A DNA stretch of 64,000 bases from Roridomyces roridus (GCA_029378245.1 JARKIF010000055.1:124001-188000); one strand, 5' to 3'. Positions 33,247 through 45,897 are shown, counted from the stretch's first letter. The notes: generated by a model not told the origin, from the letters alone. Numbers and translations: made by a program.

Positions 33247-34548
33247 ATGCCTTCTGTTCAATCTGGAAAAGTCCTCGTTTCGGGCGCCAACGGCTTCGTC
33301 GCCACGGTCAGTTTCGATTGCGTTCACTGGTTCGAAAGCATCTCATTTTTGTTGCAGTGGGTCGTCAAGAGCTTTCTGGACGCTGGCGTTTCCGTCCGCG
33401 GCACAGTCCGCTCTGCTGCAAAGGGCAAGCACCTCGAGAAAGTCTTTCGATCGTATGGGGACAAGTTTGAACTCGTCGTCGTTCCCGATATCACCGCCGT
33501 GTGTAATTCCTCCGCCTGCGCTGAGCTTCTCATTTAGAACTCGTGCAGACCGGCGCATTCGATGAAGCCGTCAAAGGCGTCGATGCCATCGCACACACCG
33601 CGTCGCCATTCCACTTTGCCGCCAACGACCCTGCCGAGCTCTCCGAGCCCGCTGTCAAGGGCACCGTTGGGATGCTCGAGAGCGCTCGCAACCACGGGTG
33701 CGTCTTCCTTTCTCACCTTCATTTACAAGTATGTGCTCATCTATCGCCCAGCAAAAATGTCAAGCGTATTGTCATCACCTCCTCCGCCGTTGCTATCATG
33801 ACTGCCAAAGACACGGCTCTCGACGAATACGACTGGAACAACGGCGCCGTGCAGGCTGTTGCCGATAAAGGCGCGGCTGCCGGTAATTTTGACAAGTACT
33901 GCAATTCCAAGGTCCTCGCCGAGCGCAGTGCCTGGGAGTTCCTTGACAAGCACAAGAACGAGGTGGGGTGGGATGTTGCAGCGCTGAACCCGCCCTTGAT
34001 TCTCGGGGTGCGTGTTTTCTACCTTCTCCCTGTCTCCTTATACTGAATCAACTGCAGCCCGTTCTGCACGAGGTATCCTCTCCCTCCGAGCTCAATACTT
34101 CCACCAAGATGATGTTTAATGCCTTCACTACTGAGGGCTCCAAGACCGGTGGCGGACAGTGGGCTAACGTCAAGGACGTCAGCCGTGCGCATCTCCTGGC
34201 CATCACGCGCGACTTGCCGGAATATGTTCCACTGTCGGCTGTGAGCAGGGCGGAGGGCAAGAACGTCAACCGGTTCATCATCGGCGGGTTAGGATATGCC
34301 TGGCAGGATACCCGTGCGTCTCTCTTCACTCCTTCCTTTTATTTGATGCTCACACTCCCGCAGTCGACGCCGCTCCCGCTTCTGCCACGCACTATCAGAA
34401 GGGCATTCCCGGCAACATCACCTCCCGCCCGCGTGACATGGACAACCGCCGTGCGCAGGAGGTGCTTGGGATCAAGTTCACGAGTATCCACGACACTGTC
34501 AGGGAGACGCTGGAAGACTATGAGGCCAAGGGCTGGGTCAAGGCTTGA
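33247..34548 (+). CDS. NADPH-dependent extended SDR (GRE2/ketoreductase/DFR-like)
   Basis: Six exons encode about 345 residues. The Rossmann glycine motif is VSGANGFVAT. Further family landmarks are RGTVRSAAKG (phosphate contact), the HTASPFHF and TSSAVAI segments and the catalytic YCNSK. The C-terminal half contains VNRFIIGGLGYAWQD and RPRDMDNRRAQEVLG. These place it with methylglyoxal reductase GRE2, cinnamoyl-CoA- and dihydroflavonol-reductase-like fungal enzymes that reduce aldehydes or ketones with NADPH. The gene is followed 585 bp later by a broken GMC oxidase, and the pair is duplicated at 40.35-43.3 kb. All splice joins are phase-correct, so this copy is probably functional. Confidence 0.92.
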
Positions 34549-35132
34549 GCGAGTGTAGAACCTATTTTACCTGAGCTCAGCCCCAATTATAGGGATAGAA
34601 TTAGAAACTCGCTGTACAGTGGACTTCGTCGGAATTTTTGTTTATATTTTTCGTGTATCAGGCGGTCAAAATTGATCTCACCTTCTTTGTCTCCTATGTA
34701 CCTTCATCATCAAAGTCATTTTCTCCTGCCAGTAACACGAGCATTCGACGCGTGGACACTATTCCATCGACCGCGGCGGCCGTACGCACTCGCACGGCCA
34801 GTCAAGAATGAATATCAATGGCAATCTCACCCGGCGAGTCCCGTGAACGACAGTGCCGTACGCTGCTCAAGCTTTCTGGTCCCGACCCATCCGCGGAGCT
34901 CTGAATGTGATTTGTTCGCTCCCGCTCGTCTTTGATACCCAGCGGATACTGGCAAAATCGGAAAATTCAAGAACACGCGGCACACTGAATTTTTCAAACT
35001 TTGGGCTGGATGGATGCCCACGCCCGTGGAAACGACATCTGACTGGAAATATCTTGGGATGCACGAAACTTCCAGGTCCCGTTCCTTGCTTCATAAACCC
35101 CGCGATAGAAGAACTACCCCGCACTCAAAGTC

Positions 35133-37649
35133 ATGGTAACCCCTCACACCATCCAGCCGGAATACGACATTGTCTTCACCGGAGGCGGGACCGCCGCATG
35201 TGTCGCTGCTACCCGGCTCGCCAAAACCTTCCCTGAGCGCTCGATCTTGGTGCTCGAATGCGGACCGACGACCAAGGGAAAGAAGGAGCACATACAGCCT
35301 GGACTGTACATGACCCACCTCGCACCGGGGAGCAAGACCACTGTGGTGCACGTGTCTCCGCCTTCTGAGGATGTGGGTGGTCGTGCAGTCGGTGTGCCTA
35401 TTGGGCGGTGCGTGGGGGGCAGCTCGTCCATCAATTTCATGGTGTACAATCGACCTGCGGCGTCCGACCTCGATAAGTGAGAGAGAACGTTTGGGAATGT
35501 TAATGAAGGGTGGAGTGCTGGGAAGATGATCCCGTTGTTCCAGAAGGCAAGTCTCCGCTCTGGTTCTCGGTAACTTCCTCTGAGCTTTACCCAGAGCGAG
35601 ACATACGAGCCTGGTCCCAACATGCCAACACATGGGTCGAACGGCCCTTTGAAAGTCTCGTACGGTGGAGACAGCGGATTGGGTGTCTGGAAAGAATTTG
35701 TCGACGTTGGATCTCAATTCGAGGTCGATCGTCCCATAGGCGTTGACGGCAACGCTTTCTACGAAGAGTCCATAAACGTCTTTGGTGTATGTTCCGTCCT
35801 CCCCTGTCCCGACGATAACTCGAGTATCCATCCAGAGAAACGCGAAATGGATATCAAGCGAAGGGCGTCGTTCTGATGTTGCGGTAAGCTATTTCATACT
35901 CGCTGGGTATCTTGATGCTCACCACCGAATTTCTAGCACCACTATCTGTACAACAAGAATTTCCCAAACCTGACAGTATGCGACGGGTGCCTCGTCAATC
36001 GCGTTGTAATCGAGTCAGTGCCATTCACCAACTCCCTCTTGTACTTCTCTAATTCATGGTAGAAACGGCGTCGCCACGGGTGTCGAATACCTTTTCAATA
36101 ACCAGGTCCACGAGTCTGCTCCTCAAAGCCTACACCTTGTCAAAGCTCGCGAGCTCGTCGTTGTATCCGGCGGTACCATGGGCTCTCCGCTTATCCTTGA
36201 ACGGTCAGGCATCGGGCGCACGGATATTCTCCAGAGGGCCGACATCCCTGTTGTGGTGGACTTGCCCGGCGTGGGGGAAGGATACCAAGGTCCGCCATGA
36301 TTCTCTTACCGAATCAGAACGTATATATTTCGTCTGAGCAAGTAACAGACCACATATTGTTGTGCCCGCTGTATCTCATTGACTCGAACGAAAAGACCAT
36401 GGACGCTCTCTTCCGAGGAGATCCTGAGACGCTCAGGGCTGCTCAGGAACAGTGGGATGCTGATGGATCGGGACTCATGAGCACCAAGTACATTTTTGAT
36501 TTCCTGGGTTTGCTATTATTATTAACGTTGCACAAGTGGTGTCGAAGCTGGAATCAAGCTCAGGCCTCGTCCGCACGAGCTCCCTGAGCTGGGTCCCGAG
36601 TTTATGGAATATTGGGACGCAGAAGGGTTCGCTGACAAGCCGGATAAGCCTGTGCTTTCGGTTGGTCCGCTCGCCATGGGTCTGAATTCCGGGTGCGGAC
36701 AAAGTGGTGATGGAGTTGCTTTTTTCTCATTTGTTGTTTCAGAGACGCGTCGCTTGCATCCCTGAAAGCGATATCTATCGCGACTTTCTTGGTGAGATAT
36801 AACGTCCATTTGTTACGATATCGAATTCATTCATTCCTATCAAGTGTTATCCTATCTCGCGTGGACATTTCCACATATCATCCTCCGACCCATCTGCGAC
36901 GCCTGATTTCAAGTCCGGATTCCTCTCCAGGTATTTGAACAAACCGTATTGCCTATGCTCTCGCTCAGTTCAATTTTACAGCCCAGGCGAAGTCGCCGCG
37001 CTTCGCTGGGGCTACAAAAAAGGCCGTGAAATCGCCTGACGGCTCCCTTCATTCCGTGGGTCGTTGGAACCGGCGCAGCCAAAGTACCCGCTGGGGCTGG
37101 CACGAGCGGAAAGGCCGTCGATACGATGGAATAGGATGGATGTACAGGCAAGACAGGTAGTGATCTACTGATACGCGGTCATGGCAGCCGTAGCGGCTCC
37201 ACCGCAGGGTAGCGCGGCAAAGGAAACAGAAACGCAGCCAGTCTCGCTTGATGCTCCCAAGATGGTGTATTCAAAGGAAGACGACGCGGCTATTGACGAA
37301 TTTCTCCGTGATTCGGTGCAGACTGCGTGGCACTCGGTGCGTTTTGCGACCCAGCTTGAAGTTTGCCCAGCGTCCTAAACTGGCATATTGGCAGCTTGGA
37401 ACTTGCGCGATGAAACCTCGTGCGGAGGGTGGCGTCGTCGATAGCCAGCTGAATGTGTACGGAGTCAAGAACCTCAAGGTCGCCGATGTTTCCATCGCAC
37501 CGGGGAATGTCAACTGTGCAAGTCGTTCGCCTCTATTTCTTTTTATTGTTGACGCGATTTCGGTGCAGAACACGTATTCCGTGGCGATTGCTATTGGAGA
37601 GAAGGCTGCTGTTATCTTTGCGGAGGAGTTGGGTGGGGTGTGTGTTTAG
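35133..37649 (+). pseudogene. GMC alcohol oxidase pseudogene (copy 1)
   Basis: Colinear with the intact gene at 41.1-43.3 kb. It keeps the FAD motif (YDIVFTGGGTAACVAATRLA) and GGSSSINFMVYNRP, but the Trp codon after DLDK is TGA (35478-35480). A second stop replaces an Arg codon in GREIAR (37037-37039). The first intron donor reads GCAAGT, and the segment 36.8-37.2 kb is degraded or partly rearranged. The C-terminal exons with the catalytic-His region (TAWHS) and NVNC/NTYSVA are still readable. At least two stops in conserved positions make it a pseudogene. Confidence 0.88.
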
Positions 37650-38185
37650 CCCTACGAGTTACCTGTGAGATATGTAGTTATAACGCTGTTGAATGGAGAG
37701 GACTCGGACGAGTTGGTTCCAAAAATTGGGGAGGATGAGACATATTTATACACCCATACGGAATTGAACCGCTCGACTTGGGTTGAACCTAACGGTGTTG
37801 AAGTGGGCGTCAATGCAATTATTTGTAGCAGTGGAGCCCTAGACAAGTGCACAGCCTGAGCCGAGGTTTTCAAGAGTCGATTGATCGGTGAATCGTGATG
37901 GTCGAAGTTTGGATTTCAGTCGCCATTATCTGACGAGGATCTTCATAAACGATCACCACAGCTGCTGCTGCCGCCAGCACGAACCGGGGATGATGCAATA
38001 GCACGGCTGGGGAAGCGTCGCCTAGAGGGATTACTGTCCAAAATTTGATAGGTTGAACAGAACTAGATCGGACAGTATTCTATATACAGAAAACATCGTC
38101 CCTTGACCACACTGAGCCCGCAGATAGTCCTTGTCGACTAGGCCAACATCCTCGTACACCTGACCATACTCCGTCCTATTCGCCA
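37650..38185. other. Intergenic, no gene recognised
   Basis: Only a 64-codon open frame at 37665-37859 without recognisable motif; no repeats noted. Confidence 0.5.
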
Positions 38186-38565
38186 TCATGGTCCCGTCGT
38201 ACCGCCGCGCGCCTGTTGCTGCGTGACTGGCTTGACTGGCTTGCTGCTGCGTGGCTCGTCGCCAGGCGGCCCGTAAGCCTTCTCCAAGACTTGGGCAGGG
38301 GTGCGCGGGTTGCGGAAGTTCGGGTTGTAGTACGCTGCGTCCGAAGCCATTGCATTGGGCGCGTAAGTGGCAGCGGGGGAAATAGGTGCGTATGGGTTGG
38401 GCCGCTGCGTCGGCGGGGCGGGGACTTGCTTTGACAGCAAGTACTGAACGAAAGCGTCTTCATTGTCGGTCATGAACGGGCAGCCGATCTGGGGGCACGA
38501 CCAGTAGCTGGCCAAAATTGTAAGTATAACGCAGACTTCTTGCAAACAATACAACTCACGGCATT
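38186..38565 (-). CDS. Small Pro/Ala-rich protein, unknown function
   Basis: Two exons: the 5-nt exon ATGCC (38565-38561), a 53-nt GT-AG intron (38560-38508), then 38507-38186. The joined product of about 108 residues begins MPYWSCPQIGCPFMTDNEDA and continues with YAPISPAATYAPNAM, a Tyr/Pro/Asn-rich part and a Gln/Lys-rich tail. Two Cys-containing turns (SCPQIGCP) might bind metal. The family is not recognised. Only the join with the tiny first exon gives a start codon, so the start is inferred. Confidence 0.45.
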
Positions 38566-38599
38566 GTTGTTGGAACTTGAAGGATGGCAAGAGGAAAGT

Positions 38600-39900
38600 A
38601 AGCTAGGTAGTGAGATGACCATGAAGATTGGGAGTGCGGATTTTTATAGGCAAAAGTGAGGGTCAACCAAGGTCTTGTTGTAGAGATCGTCAAGAGCCTG
38701 AAGTGCCCAAGCGCACAGAGACCAAGAAAGAGGTCAGCAACTTTGCCGATCGAGACAGGTCAACCAGAGGAAGAGCAAGGTCTGTGCAGTGGTCAACGCG
38801 TAGTTAAAGGATCCAATCGTAAAGAATTTGAGAGGTCCAAGAGGGTCATGGTGGTGGTTGCGGACAGGCCACAATGTTTGTGGAAAATTGATGCGATCGC
38901 CGACTCGACCAGCCTTCCTTCCTCCTTCCTTCATCCTCCGTTGACCATCCTTTCAACGGTCATCTCGACTTTGACGGCGATCCAAGTAGATTTGGCTGGA
39001 TAACCGCTCAAAATATCCCGCCACTTGCCCCGAGTCGTAATCACAAACGTGAGCTTGTGGACAACTGGTGGAATCGTGGATGCTCTCCCCGACTTGCTCT
39101 AACGGATAGGTGGTGGTAGTATGGTGGACCTGGTGTCTCTGGAAGAGATGCGTTGTTCGGCGAGGCTCCAAATATCCAAAGACTCACCGAAAATCGGCAC
39201 GGCATTATATCCTTTGACCAAAGGGGACTCGGTCACTCCCTCCCAAAGGGAAATTGCTTCGGCACGGTGGCAAATTCCCAGGGCTTCAAGGACCGTCTTT
39301 GAAACGACGTTACCTGTGCCCGAGAATCCTTTTTTGCTCGAGGGACGCGCGGTCTTGGTTGAACATCAGAAGGAGGCGCTGGCTTTGGAAGATGCACACA
39401 CGCTCTGTGGGATCCTGGATTACTATGGGTGCAGAGGCTCTGGGGTATATGAGCACGACGATGACGATCTATGTAGTATGCAGCAGATTTCCAGGGCTCT
39501 AGTACTGAACTGAGGTGTTCGAGAATCCTACGTTTTCGACTTCAGACTTGTCCTTTTGGCTTCAACTCTTTTCGTGCGGTACCTTGTCCGTCGCTCTTCT
39601 TGATGATTTTGTTGACCTTGTCTCAATGCCAGACCCTGCGAACCAAAAAGAAGTTCTGTTCACCTCGACTATTGTTGCCGGAACGGCGGATCAAGTCGAT
39701 CAACCCAGCTTGCCGTCTCATCTCATCTCAATGCTTCAGCGCTCAGCTCCAATTCCGTCTTCCGTATTCCTGCACGGCCGTAATGCACGGGTACCAAGCC
39801 AATATCGGCCGAAAGGGCAGCAATAATCAGAGATCCACGCTGAATCGGTGTCTTGATACATAGTACTATTTTCTACCTTCCCTTTCTCCAAGTTCACGAG
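38600..39900. other. 1.3-kb stretch without a supported gene
   Basis: It holds a 130-codon open frame (39121-39513) with no known motif and ordinary-looking composition. It may be part of an unrecognised gene or chance. Confidence 0.4.
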
Positions 39901-39901
39901 C

Positions 39902-40290
39902 ATGGTGGTGTTCTGGAACACCCTCTTTTTTCTTTTGGCCGCGCTCTTGGTTGCGTCTCAATCATCTACACCGACGCCGACAATCTCCGGCGTGGTTCTT
40001 CCGAGCAGCACCGCTGGGCTGGATCCCTGCATGGAGACTTGTTTCGAAGAGGCCGCGGGGCTGCGCCATGTACGTTCCTCTGTGCTTCATTTGACGATTA
40101 TCTTCACGTTGTCCGATGCAGAGACGACGTTCACTGCACGTGTGCATCGGCACAACTGCAGGAAGACCTCACTCAGTGCCTCGACGCCGAGTGTAGCGCG
40201 TTTTCGGCGCCCCAAGCGCAGGGGCTGCTTTTCCAGCTTTGCAGAAAAGGTGCGTACAAGTCGTCGTCTTTGCCCCTTTGAATCACACAT
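39902..40290 (+). CDS. Small secreted CFEM-like cysteine-rich protein, model uncertain
   Basis: Exon 1 gives a hydrophobic signal peptide (MVVFWNTLFFLLAALLVAS) and DPCMETCFEEAA, the first cysteines of a CFEM-like pattern. A second stretch reads DDVHCTCASAQLQEDLTQCL then ECSAF and FQLC, matching the rest of a CFEM module (C-x-C, then spaced cysteines). The two parts are in different frames, and the obvious GTACGT donor and GATGCAG acceptor do not restore phase. Either the true splice sites differ or a single-base lesion has occurred. The gene runs into the duplication breakpoint at about 40350. CFEM proteins bind heme or act at the cell surface in fungi. Confidence 0.45.
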
Positions 40291-40350
40291 CCCTTTTGCA
40301 GTGGAAGTCTCCGCTACTCTCCCGTCTCTCTCCTAATATGGAAGCGACTG

Positions 40351-40838
40351 CAGCCCGAAGTCTCCTCTCCCTCCGAGCCCAACACTTCCGCCAAGATGAT
40401 GTTTAACGCCTTCACTACCGAGGGCTCCAAGACCGGTGGCGGACAGTGGGCTAACGTCAAGGACAGCCGTGTGCATCTCCTGGCCATCACGCGCGACTTG
40501 CCGGAATACGTTTCCCTCTCCGCTGTGAGCAAGGCGGAGGGCAAGAACGTCAACCGGTTCATCATCGGCGGGTTAGGATATGCCTGGCAGGATATGCGTG
40601 CGTCTCCCTTCACTCCTTCCTTTGATTTCATACTGACGCTCCCACAGTCGACGCTGCTCCCGCCTCTGCCAAGCACTACCAGAAGGGTGTCACCGGCAGC
40701 ATCACCTCCCGTCCCCGCGACATGGACAACCGCCGTGCGCAGGAGGTTCTTGGGATCAGATTCACGAGTATCCAAGACACTGTCAAGGAGACGCTCGAGG
40801 ACTATGAGGCCAAGGGGTGCACGTGGGTCAAGGCTTGA
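40351..40838 (+). pseudogene. Truncated duplicate of the GRE2-like SDR (C-terminal third)
   Basis: Similarity to 34057-34548 begins exactly at an intron acceptor (CTGCAGCCCG) and continues to the stop: MMFNAFTTEGSKTGGGQWAN, VNRFIIGGLGYAWQD, RPRDMDNRRAQEVLG. Three bases are missing after NVKD. The Rossmann half and the catalytic Tyr/Lys are absent, so no enzyme can result. It directly precedes the intact GMC oxidase. Confidence 0.9.
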
Positions 40839-41090
40839 GCGGATTAGAACCCATTTTCGCAATGTAGAGATAGAACTAGAAACGCACTGTACTCCTTTTC
40901 GGCCCAATTGATCCTTGCTTTCTTTGTCTTCCACCTTGATGTCGGTCATCCCAAGTCTCCATCACTGCTCGCTCTCGTTCACATGCATTCGCACGAGGAT
41001 TTCTCTGGCGAGGCAGGCCACCTAGTCTCGTGAACGAGAATCGTTCCAGCGGCCCGGCCCTTCCGGACCTGACGACCTTTCCCAATTGCC

Positions 41091-43336
41091 ATGGCCGACC
41101 CGCACACCATCCAGCCGGAATACGACATCATATTCGCTGGGGGCGGCACCGTCGCATGTATTGCCGCGACCCGCCTTGCTGAAGCATTCCCAGAGCGGTC
41201 CATCCTCATTCTCGAGCGAGGACCCACGACCAAAGGAAAGAAGGAGCACATCCAGCCAGGGCTGTACATGAACCACCTCGCGCAGGACACCAAGACGACC
41301 GTGACGCATGTCTCCTCGCCGTCTGAGGACGTGGGCGGGCGCTCTGTGGGTGTACCTATCGGGCAGTGCGTCGGGGGCAGCTCGTCTGTCAATTTCATGG
41401 TGTACAGCCGACCCTCCGCGTCTGATCTGGATGAGTGGGAGACGGCCTACGGGAATCCGGGGTGGAATGCTGATTCAATGATTCCCATGTTCCAGAGGGT
41501 GAGTAGAGCTATTCGCGCCCGCCCTCCTCTATCTGAGTTTTTGGATAGAGTGAAACGTACGAACTCGGCCCCGATTTGCCTACCCACGGCTCAAATGGCC
41601 CGCTCAAAGTCACGTATGGCGGTGGGCCCGGGGACAGTGGGATCGGCCTCTGGAAAGAGTTTGTCGACGTCGGGTCCACGATCGAGGAGGACCGCCCCGT
41701 CGCCGCCGATGGGCATTGCTTTTACAAGGAATCTATCAACGTCTTCTGCGTATGTGCTTCCCGTCACCTTGCAGTACCTCGAATCTCATTTGACAGAGGA
41801 CACCGAAATGGATCTCGAAAGATGGGCGTCGCTCTGACGTGGCTGTACGTGCTCTCCATTCATTGTCTCGTCTTTCGCCTCACGGTCTACTCTCCAGCAC
41901 CATTATCTGTACAATAAAGTCTTGCCCAATCTCACCATCTGCGATGGATGCCTCGTCAAGCGTGTATTGATCGAGTTCGTGCCCGTCTACTGTCTTTGGC
42001 CCTATCTCACCAATTCATCACAGGAATGGCGTAGCAACAGGCGTCGAATTCTTCTTTAACCCCCAAATCCACGCATCCGCGCCTCAAACCACGAGCACGG
42101 TCAAAGCGCGGCAACTGGTCATTGTGTCTGGTGGTGCTATGGGATCGCCGCAGATTCTAGAACGGTCGGGCATAGGGCACCCCGCCATCCTGCAGCGCGC
42201 GGGTGTCCCTCTCGTCGTGGACTTGCCAGGCGTCGGGGAGGGGTACCAAGACCACATCCTCGTGTTTCCGCTCTACCTCATCGACCCGAAAGAGCTGACG
42301 ATCGATGCACTGGCGCGCGGGGACCCCGCGACGCTTCGGGAGGCGCAGGAGCAGTGGGATAAGGATGGGTCGGGGCTGATGAGTACTACGTGAGTGCCCT
42401 CCATTCATCGGAGAGGATCATTCTCATCGACTTTTCTAGGGGGGTAGCCGAAGCAGGAATAAAACTACGGCCTAGGCCACACGAGCTACCCTTGCTCGGG
42501 CCCGAGTTCATGGACTACTGGAACGCCGGGGGGTTTGCGGGGAAGGAGGATAAGCCGCTGCTCTCGGTGAGTCCGGTGGCGAGGGGTTTCGATTATACGG
42601 ACGCTTCGCTCCCCAAGACGATTTCCGTCGCGACGTTCTTAGTGCGTGCCGCTCCTCGCTAATTTTGCGATACTCCAGTGACCGAGTACTTACTCCAGTG
42701 CTATCCCATTTCGCGCGGCCACTTCCACATAACCTCCGCCGACCCCTCAGCGCCCGTCGACTTCAAGACCGGGTACCTCTCCAGTCCAGGCGAAGTCGCC
42801 GCCCTGCGCTGGGGGTACAAGACAGGGCGTGAAATCGCGCGCAGGATGCCCTCGTACCGAGGGGAGTTTGCAGTCACACACCCCGTGTTCCCTTCGGGCA
42901 GCAAGGCTAGGGAGACCGGGACGCAGCCTGTCCCGCTCTCCGCCCCAAAGATCGTGTATTCAAAGGAGGACGATGGGGCGATCGACGAATATCTGAGAGG
43001 CGCGGTGCAGACTGCCTGGCATTCGGTGCGTTCCGCGTCATCCTGCTACTGTACTTTCTTTATGTGACAATCTGACCTGTCTCGCAGCTCGGCACCTGTG
43101 CGATGAAGCCCCGCGCCCAAGGCGGAGTCGTCGATCCCGCGCTCGGTGTGTATGGCGTCAAGAACCTCAAGGTCGCGGATTTGAGTATCGTGCCCGGGAA
43201 TGTGAATTGTGTATGTCTTTCTTGATTCCTTGCCTGGATCGCTGTTGACGGGTTCGAGCAGAATACCTACTCGGTGGCGGCTGCCATTGGGGAGAAGGCT
43301 GCGGTTATTCTCGTGGAGGAGTTGGGGAAGCGATAG
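41091..43336 (+). CDS. GMC-family alcohol oxidase (FAD-dependent), intact copy 2
   Basis: Nine exons give about 640 residues. The FAD dinucleotide motif is YDIIFAGGGTVACIAATRLA with GPTTKGKK following. GMC signature 1 is PIGQCVGGSSSVNFMVYSRP. Signature 2 is SGGAMGSPQILERSGIG. The catalytic pair is His in TAWHSLGTCAMKPR and Asn in NVNCNTYSVA. These features and the KEHIQPGLYM text match fungal alcohol oxidases that oxidise short-chain or methoxyl-derived alcohols to aldehydes with H2O2 release. Absence of a signal peptide suggests a peroxisomal or cytosolic site; no clear C-terminal SKL is seen (ends LGKR). All introns are short GT-AG. Its neighbour copy 1 is broken, so this copy carries the function. 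Confidence 0.92.
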
Positions 43337-43871
43337 ATAGTCTTGGATAGGCCGGTTGTAGGGTTCGTAGTGCACATTCATGGGAAGCGAGGTACTTGTA
43401 CTTTGAAGTACGAATGACTGCCCATTGCGTCGCTCAGGAATCGCTATGACAGATGAGGCCAAAAAGTTGGAGACCGCTCCTCGGTTTCTTTCTCATTTTC
43501 CAGGCCTGCTCAATACAAGATTACTGTGGTGGATCGATGAGAAAAATTCAAGGGTGGCTCATCATGGTTGAAAGCCCGGATCGAACGAGCGTTCAATTCT
43601 TCGGTTCAGCCGAAGATCGTTGTTGAAGGAAGACCTCATTAATCATTGCTTCTTCAGAAAAGCTATCCAAGCTTCCATTCACCAGAACTAAATATACTAA
43701 TAATACAGTCTTGAACCAATGTCCAACCGCACCAGGGTCGACACGGAGGGTATTTATCACGCGCTCATTGAACCGGCCGCTCACGAGACCATTGGGAGAA
43801 CTCGAACCGTCGGCGACCCCGGAAGATCCGAGTCTTTCATGGATCTACTGGTCATGGGGTATTCACCCGCG
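43337..43871. other. Intergenic between convergent genes, nothing recognised
   Basis: No repeat, RNA or coding signal that I can support. Confidence 0.5.
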
Positions 43872-45183
43872 TCAACCGTCGACTGCATTCGTGTCAGATA
43901 TATCATTTGCGAAAAAAGCCTTGGAACGCACCGTTACAACCCGTGTGGTCATGATCGCGATCGAAGGCGCGGAGGGATGTGTGTAAGGTGTTAGGCGGAG
44001 GCTTTGGCGCGAGTTGAGTCTGTGGTTGTTTCAGTAGAAGGAAGCAGAGAAGAATACCGGTCTTACGTGGCTAGCAGGGCGTTTGTGTATAGTCGTCCGA
44101 GAGAAAAGTGCATCGCCTGGTTGCAAATTTGAATTCCGGTTCGTTGAAAGTGGGGAAACTGACAATGAATATGAATGTATTGGGAGCCACCAAGTACTGT
44201 GGGATTTGAGTATAAGGAAACTCGGAGCAGATCAAAAACGCACAGCGACGAGGCACCCTATGGCCAGAATGCTAAGAATGTTCGACGTCATCAGCGACAG
44301 TCAATACGCGGATCATACCTGGTAGCCAAGCCGGTGGCTACAGTAAAGTAAACAACTCGAACAAGAACCGAATTTGTTCTTATTCGACGGTGAGTGACTG
44401 AATTGACAGACCGCGCCGAACCTTCTCACCGGTGGAAATCAGTCTTCCCTTGCTGTAAGTAGAGCACCAGCACGATCGCGATGGCCAAGTCCACTGTTAT
44501 CCGAATCAACCAGAGTTCCCAAGCAGAGATACAACGGACCTCCAGCTCCGATGGAAAACACCGCAATAACCTCGCTTCTGAGAACGGTAAAATAGGAGAC
44601 AGAGTCGTGCGTGATGATTTGCGCTGAGATGATAACGTCCAGCACAAAAACCACCAGGCATCCAGCGCTCAACAGGCATGTTAAAATATGATTCCGTCTG
44701 CTGCACACCCAAATTCTGCAACAACCATCATTTTTTATGATTAGTTCAACAGGAATGATACGTACCGGTGGAGGAAGAACCCTTGACAAGCGAGTGTGGC
44801 CAAACCCACAAAAATGAGGTGCAGATCCAACTCGGGTGTTGAAATGACTAGTTTGGACGTCTCGCCGAAACTGCGGACTAGATAGTGGTAGCAAGCTTGA
44901 GCTATGAGGACGAGGTGCGCCGCATCCAGGGACCTATGAGCAGTTTATACGACGGAGGAGAAGTTGAAGTTGTGCAACATACCACACGACAGCGACCAGT
45001 GTTTTGAGCTGCCAGATATCGTCGGGATAGTTCACGTGGTAGACATATGCCTGGAGACTTAGAATGCCCTGGAAACTAACGAGGCATTCGGTATGAAATT
45101 CAGTACTCACTGAATGCTTACAAGGTCGCGAACAGGACACCGATGAGCAGGGCTCCGTACGTCGTATCCAGTTGGCTCCCCAT
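43872..45183 (-). CDS. DUF6534-type seven-helix membrane protein
   Basis: A multi-exon gene whose joined parts follow the basidiomycete DUF6534 plan. The parts are TTYGALLIGVLFAT, AYVYHVNYPDDIWQLKTLVA, SLDAAHLVLIAQACYHYLV, IWVCSRRNHILTCLL, a helix around LAIAIVLVLYLQ, TNSVLVRVVYFTVATGLAT, VAPNTFIFI joined to AMHFSLGRLYTNALLATLN and finally SRQSLR. The order of hydrophobic segments and the LNxRxSLR end are diagnostic. A receptor-like or membrane role is assumed for the family but unproven. The ATG at 45183 gives MGSQLDTT, the usual short N-terminus. The splice after LFAT is ambiguous between two acceptors. Confidence 0.78.
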
Positions 45184-45897
45184 TTTTGCCAGCGGAGGAG
45201 GGAAGGCACGGCAATGGAAACGTTAGCAACTGCACCGAGAGACATACATATAGACACGGTGGTGGAAAATAGAAGCCTCTTTTGGACAGCTGTGTAACCG
45301 GCCAAACCACAAGGGCCTTTGCACACCCCGCTCGGGAACTTGGGAATCAGAATCAACGGAGCTTTGGATCCTCACTCTTTCGATTCCAGAAGCAGCCTCT
45401 GAATTGTTTCACAAACGGCGAGTCCAATTGGCCTGCGCACTGGGAGCCCAAGGCGGCTTAGGACGCTGCGGAGGTTTTGTCCGGGTCCTCGGGGCCCGGT
45501 GCTAGTCGCACGGCCGGAGTCGTGTCCCGTCGAGGACAAATAAGGAAACCACTCCACTTCTTACTTCCCCACGTTTTCTTGAAATTGTGGAGTGGCATCG
45601 ACGGCAGAAAACGTTAACGAAACACGTGGCATTGCAACCAAATCAGAACACTCTGGATTGGTTGGAATAATTACCACGAGAGAATCGCAGGTCGGCCACG
45701 GCGAGGTCTTGGCCATTCCCTCGCCGGAAGATTATCGAACCGGGTGTATTCGTCGTGTTCAATGAGCCATTGCTGCGTTGCCACTGAGCAAGCGGTCTAC
45801 GAGGTATCCGAAACGTACCTTTGGCCAGTTCGCGATAGCCCAATACGAGAAGATTTCTCGGGTCCTGTAGATGATTTTTTCAGCTCTCCAGCAAGGG
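45184..45897. other. Intergenic, no gene recognised
   Basis: Only short frames without motifs. Confidence 0.4.

Noticed and set aside
39121..39513. 130-codon open frame
   Set aside because: No motif, splice partners or family resemblance found.
43711..43994. Two overlapping 91-codon plus-strand frames
   Set aside because: Antisense to the last exon and 3' region of the DUF6534 gene.
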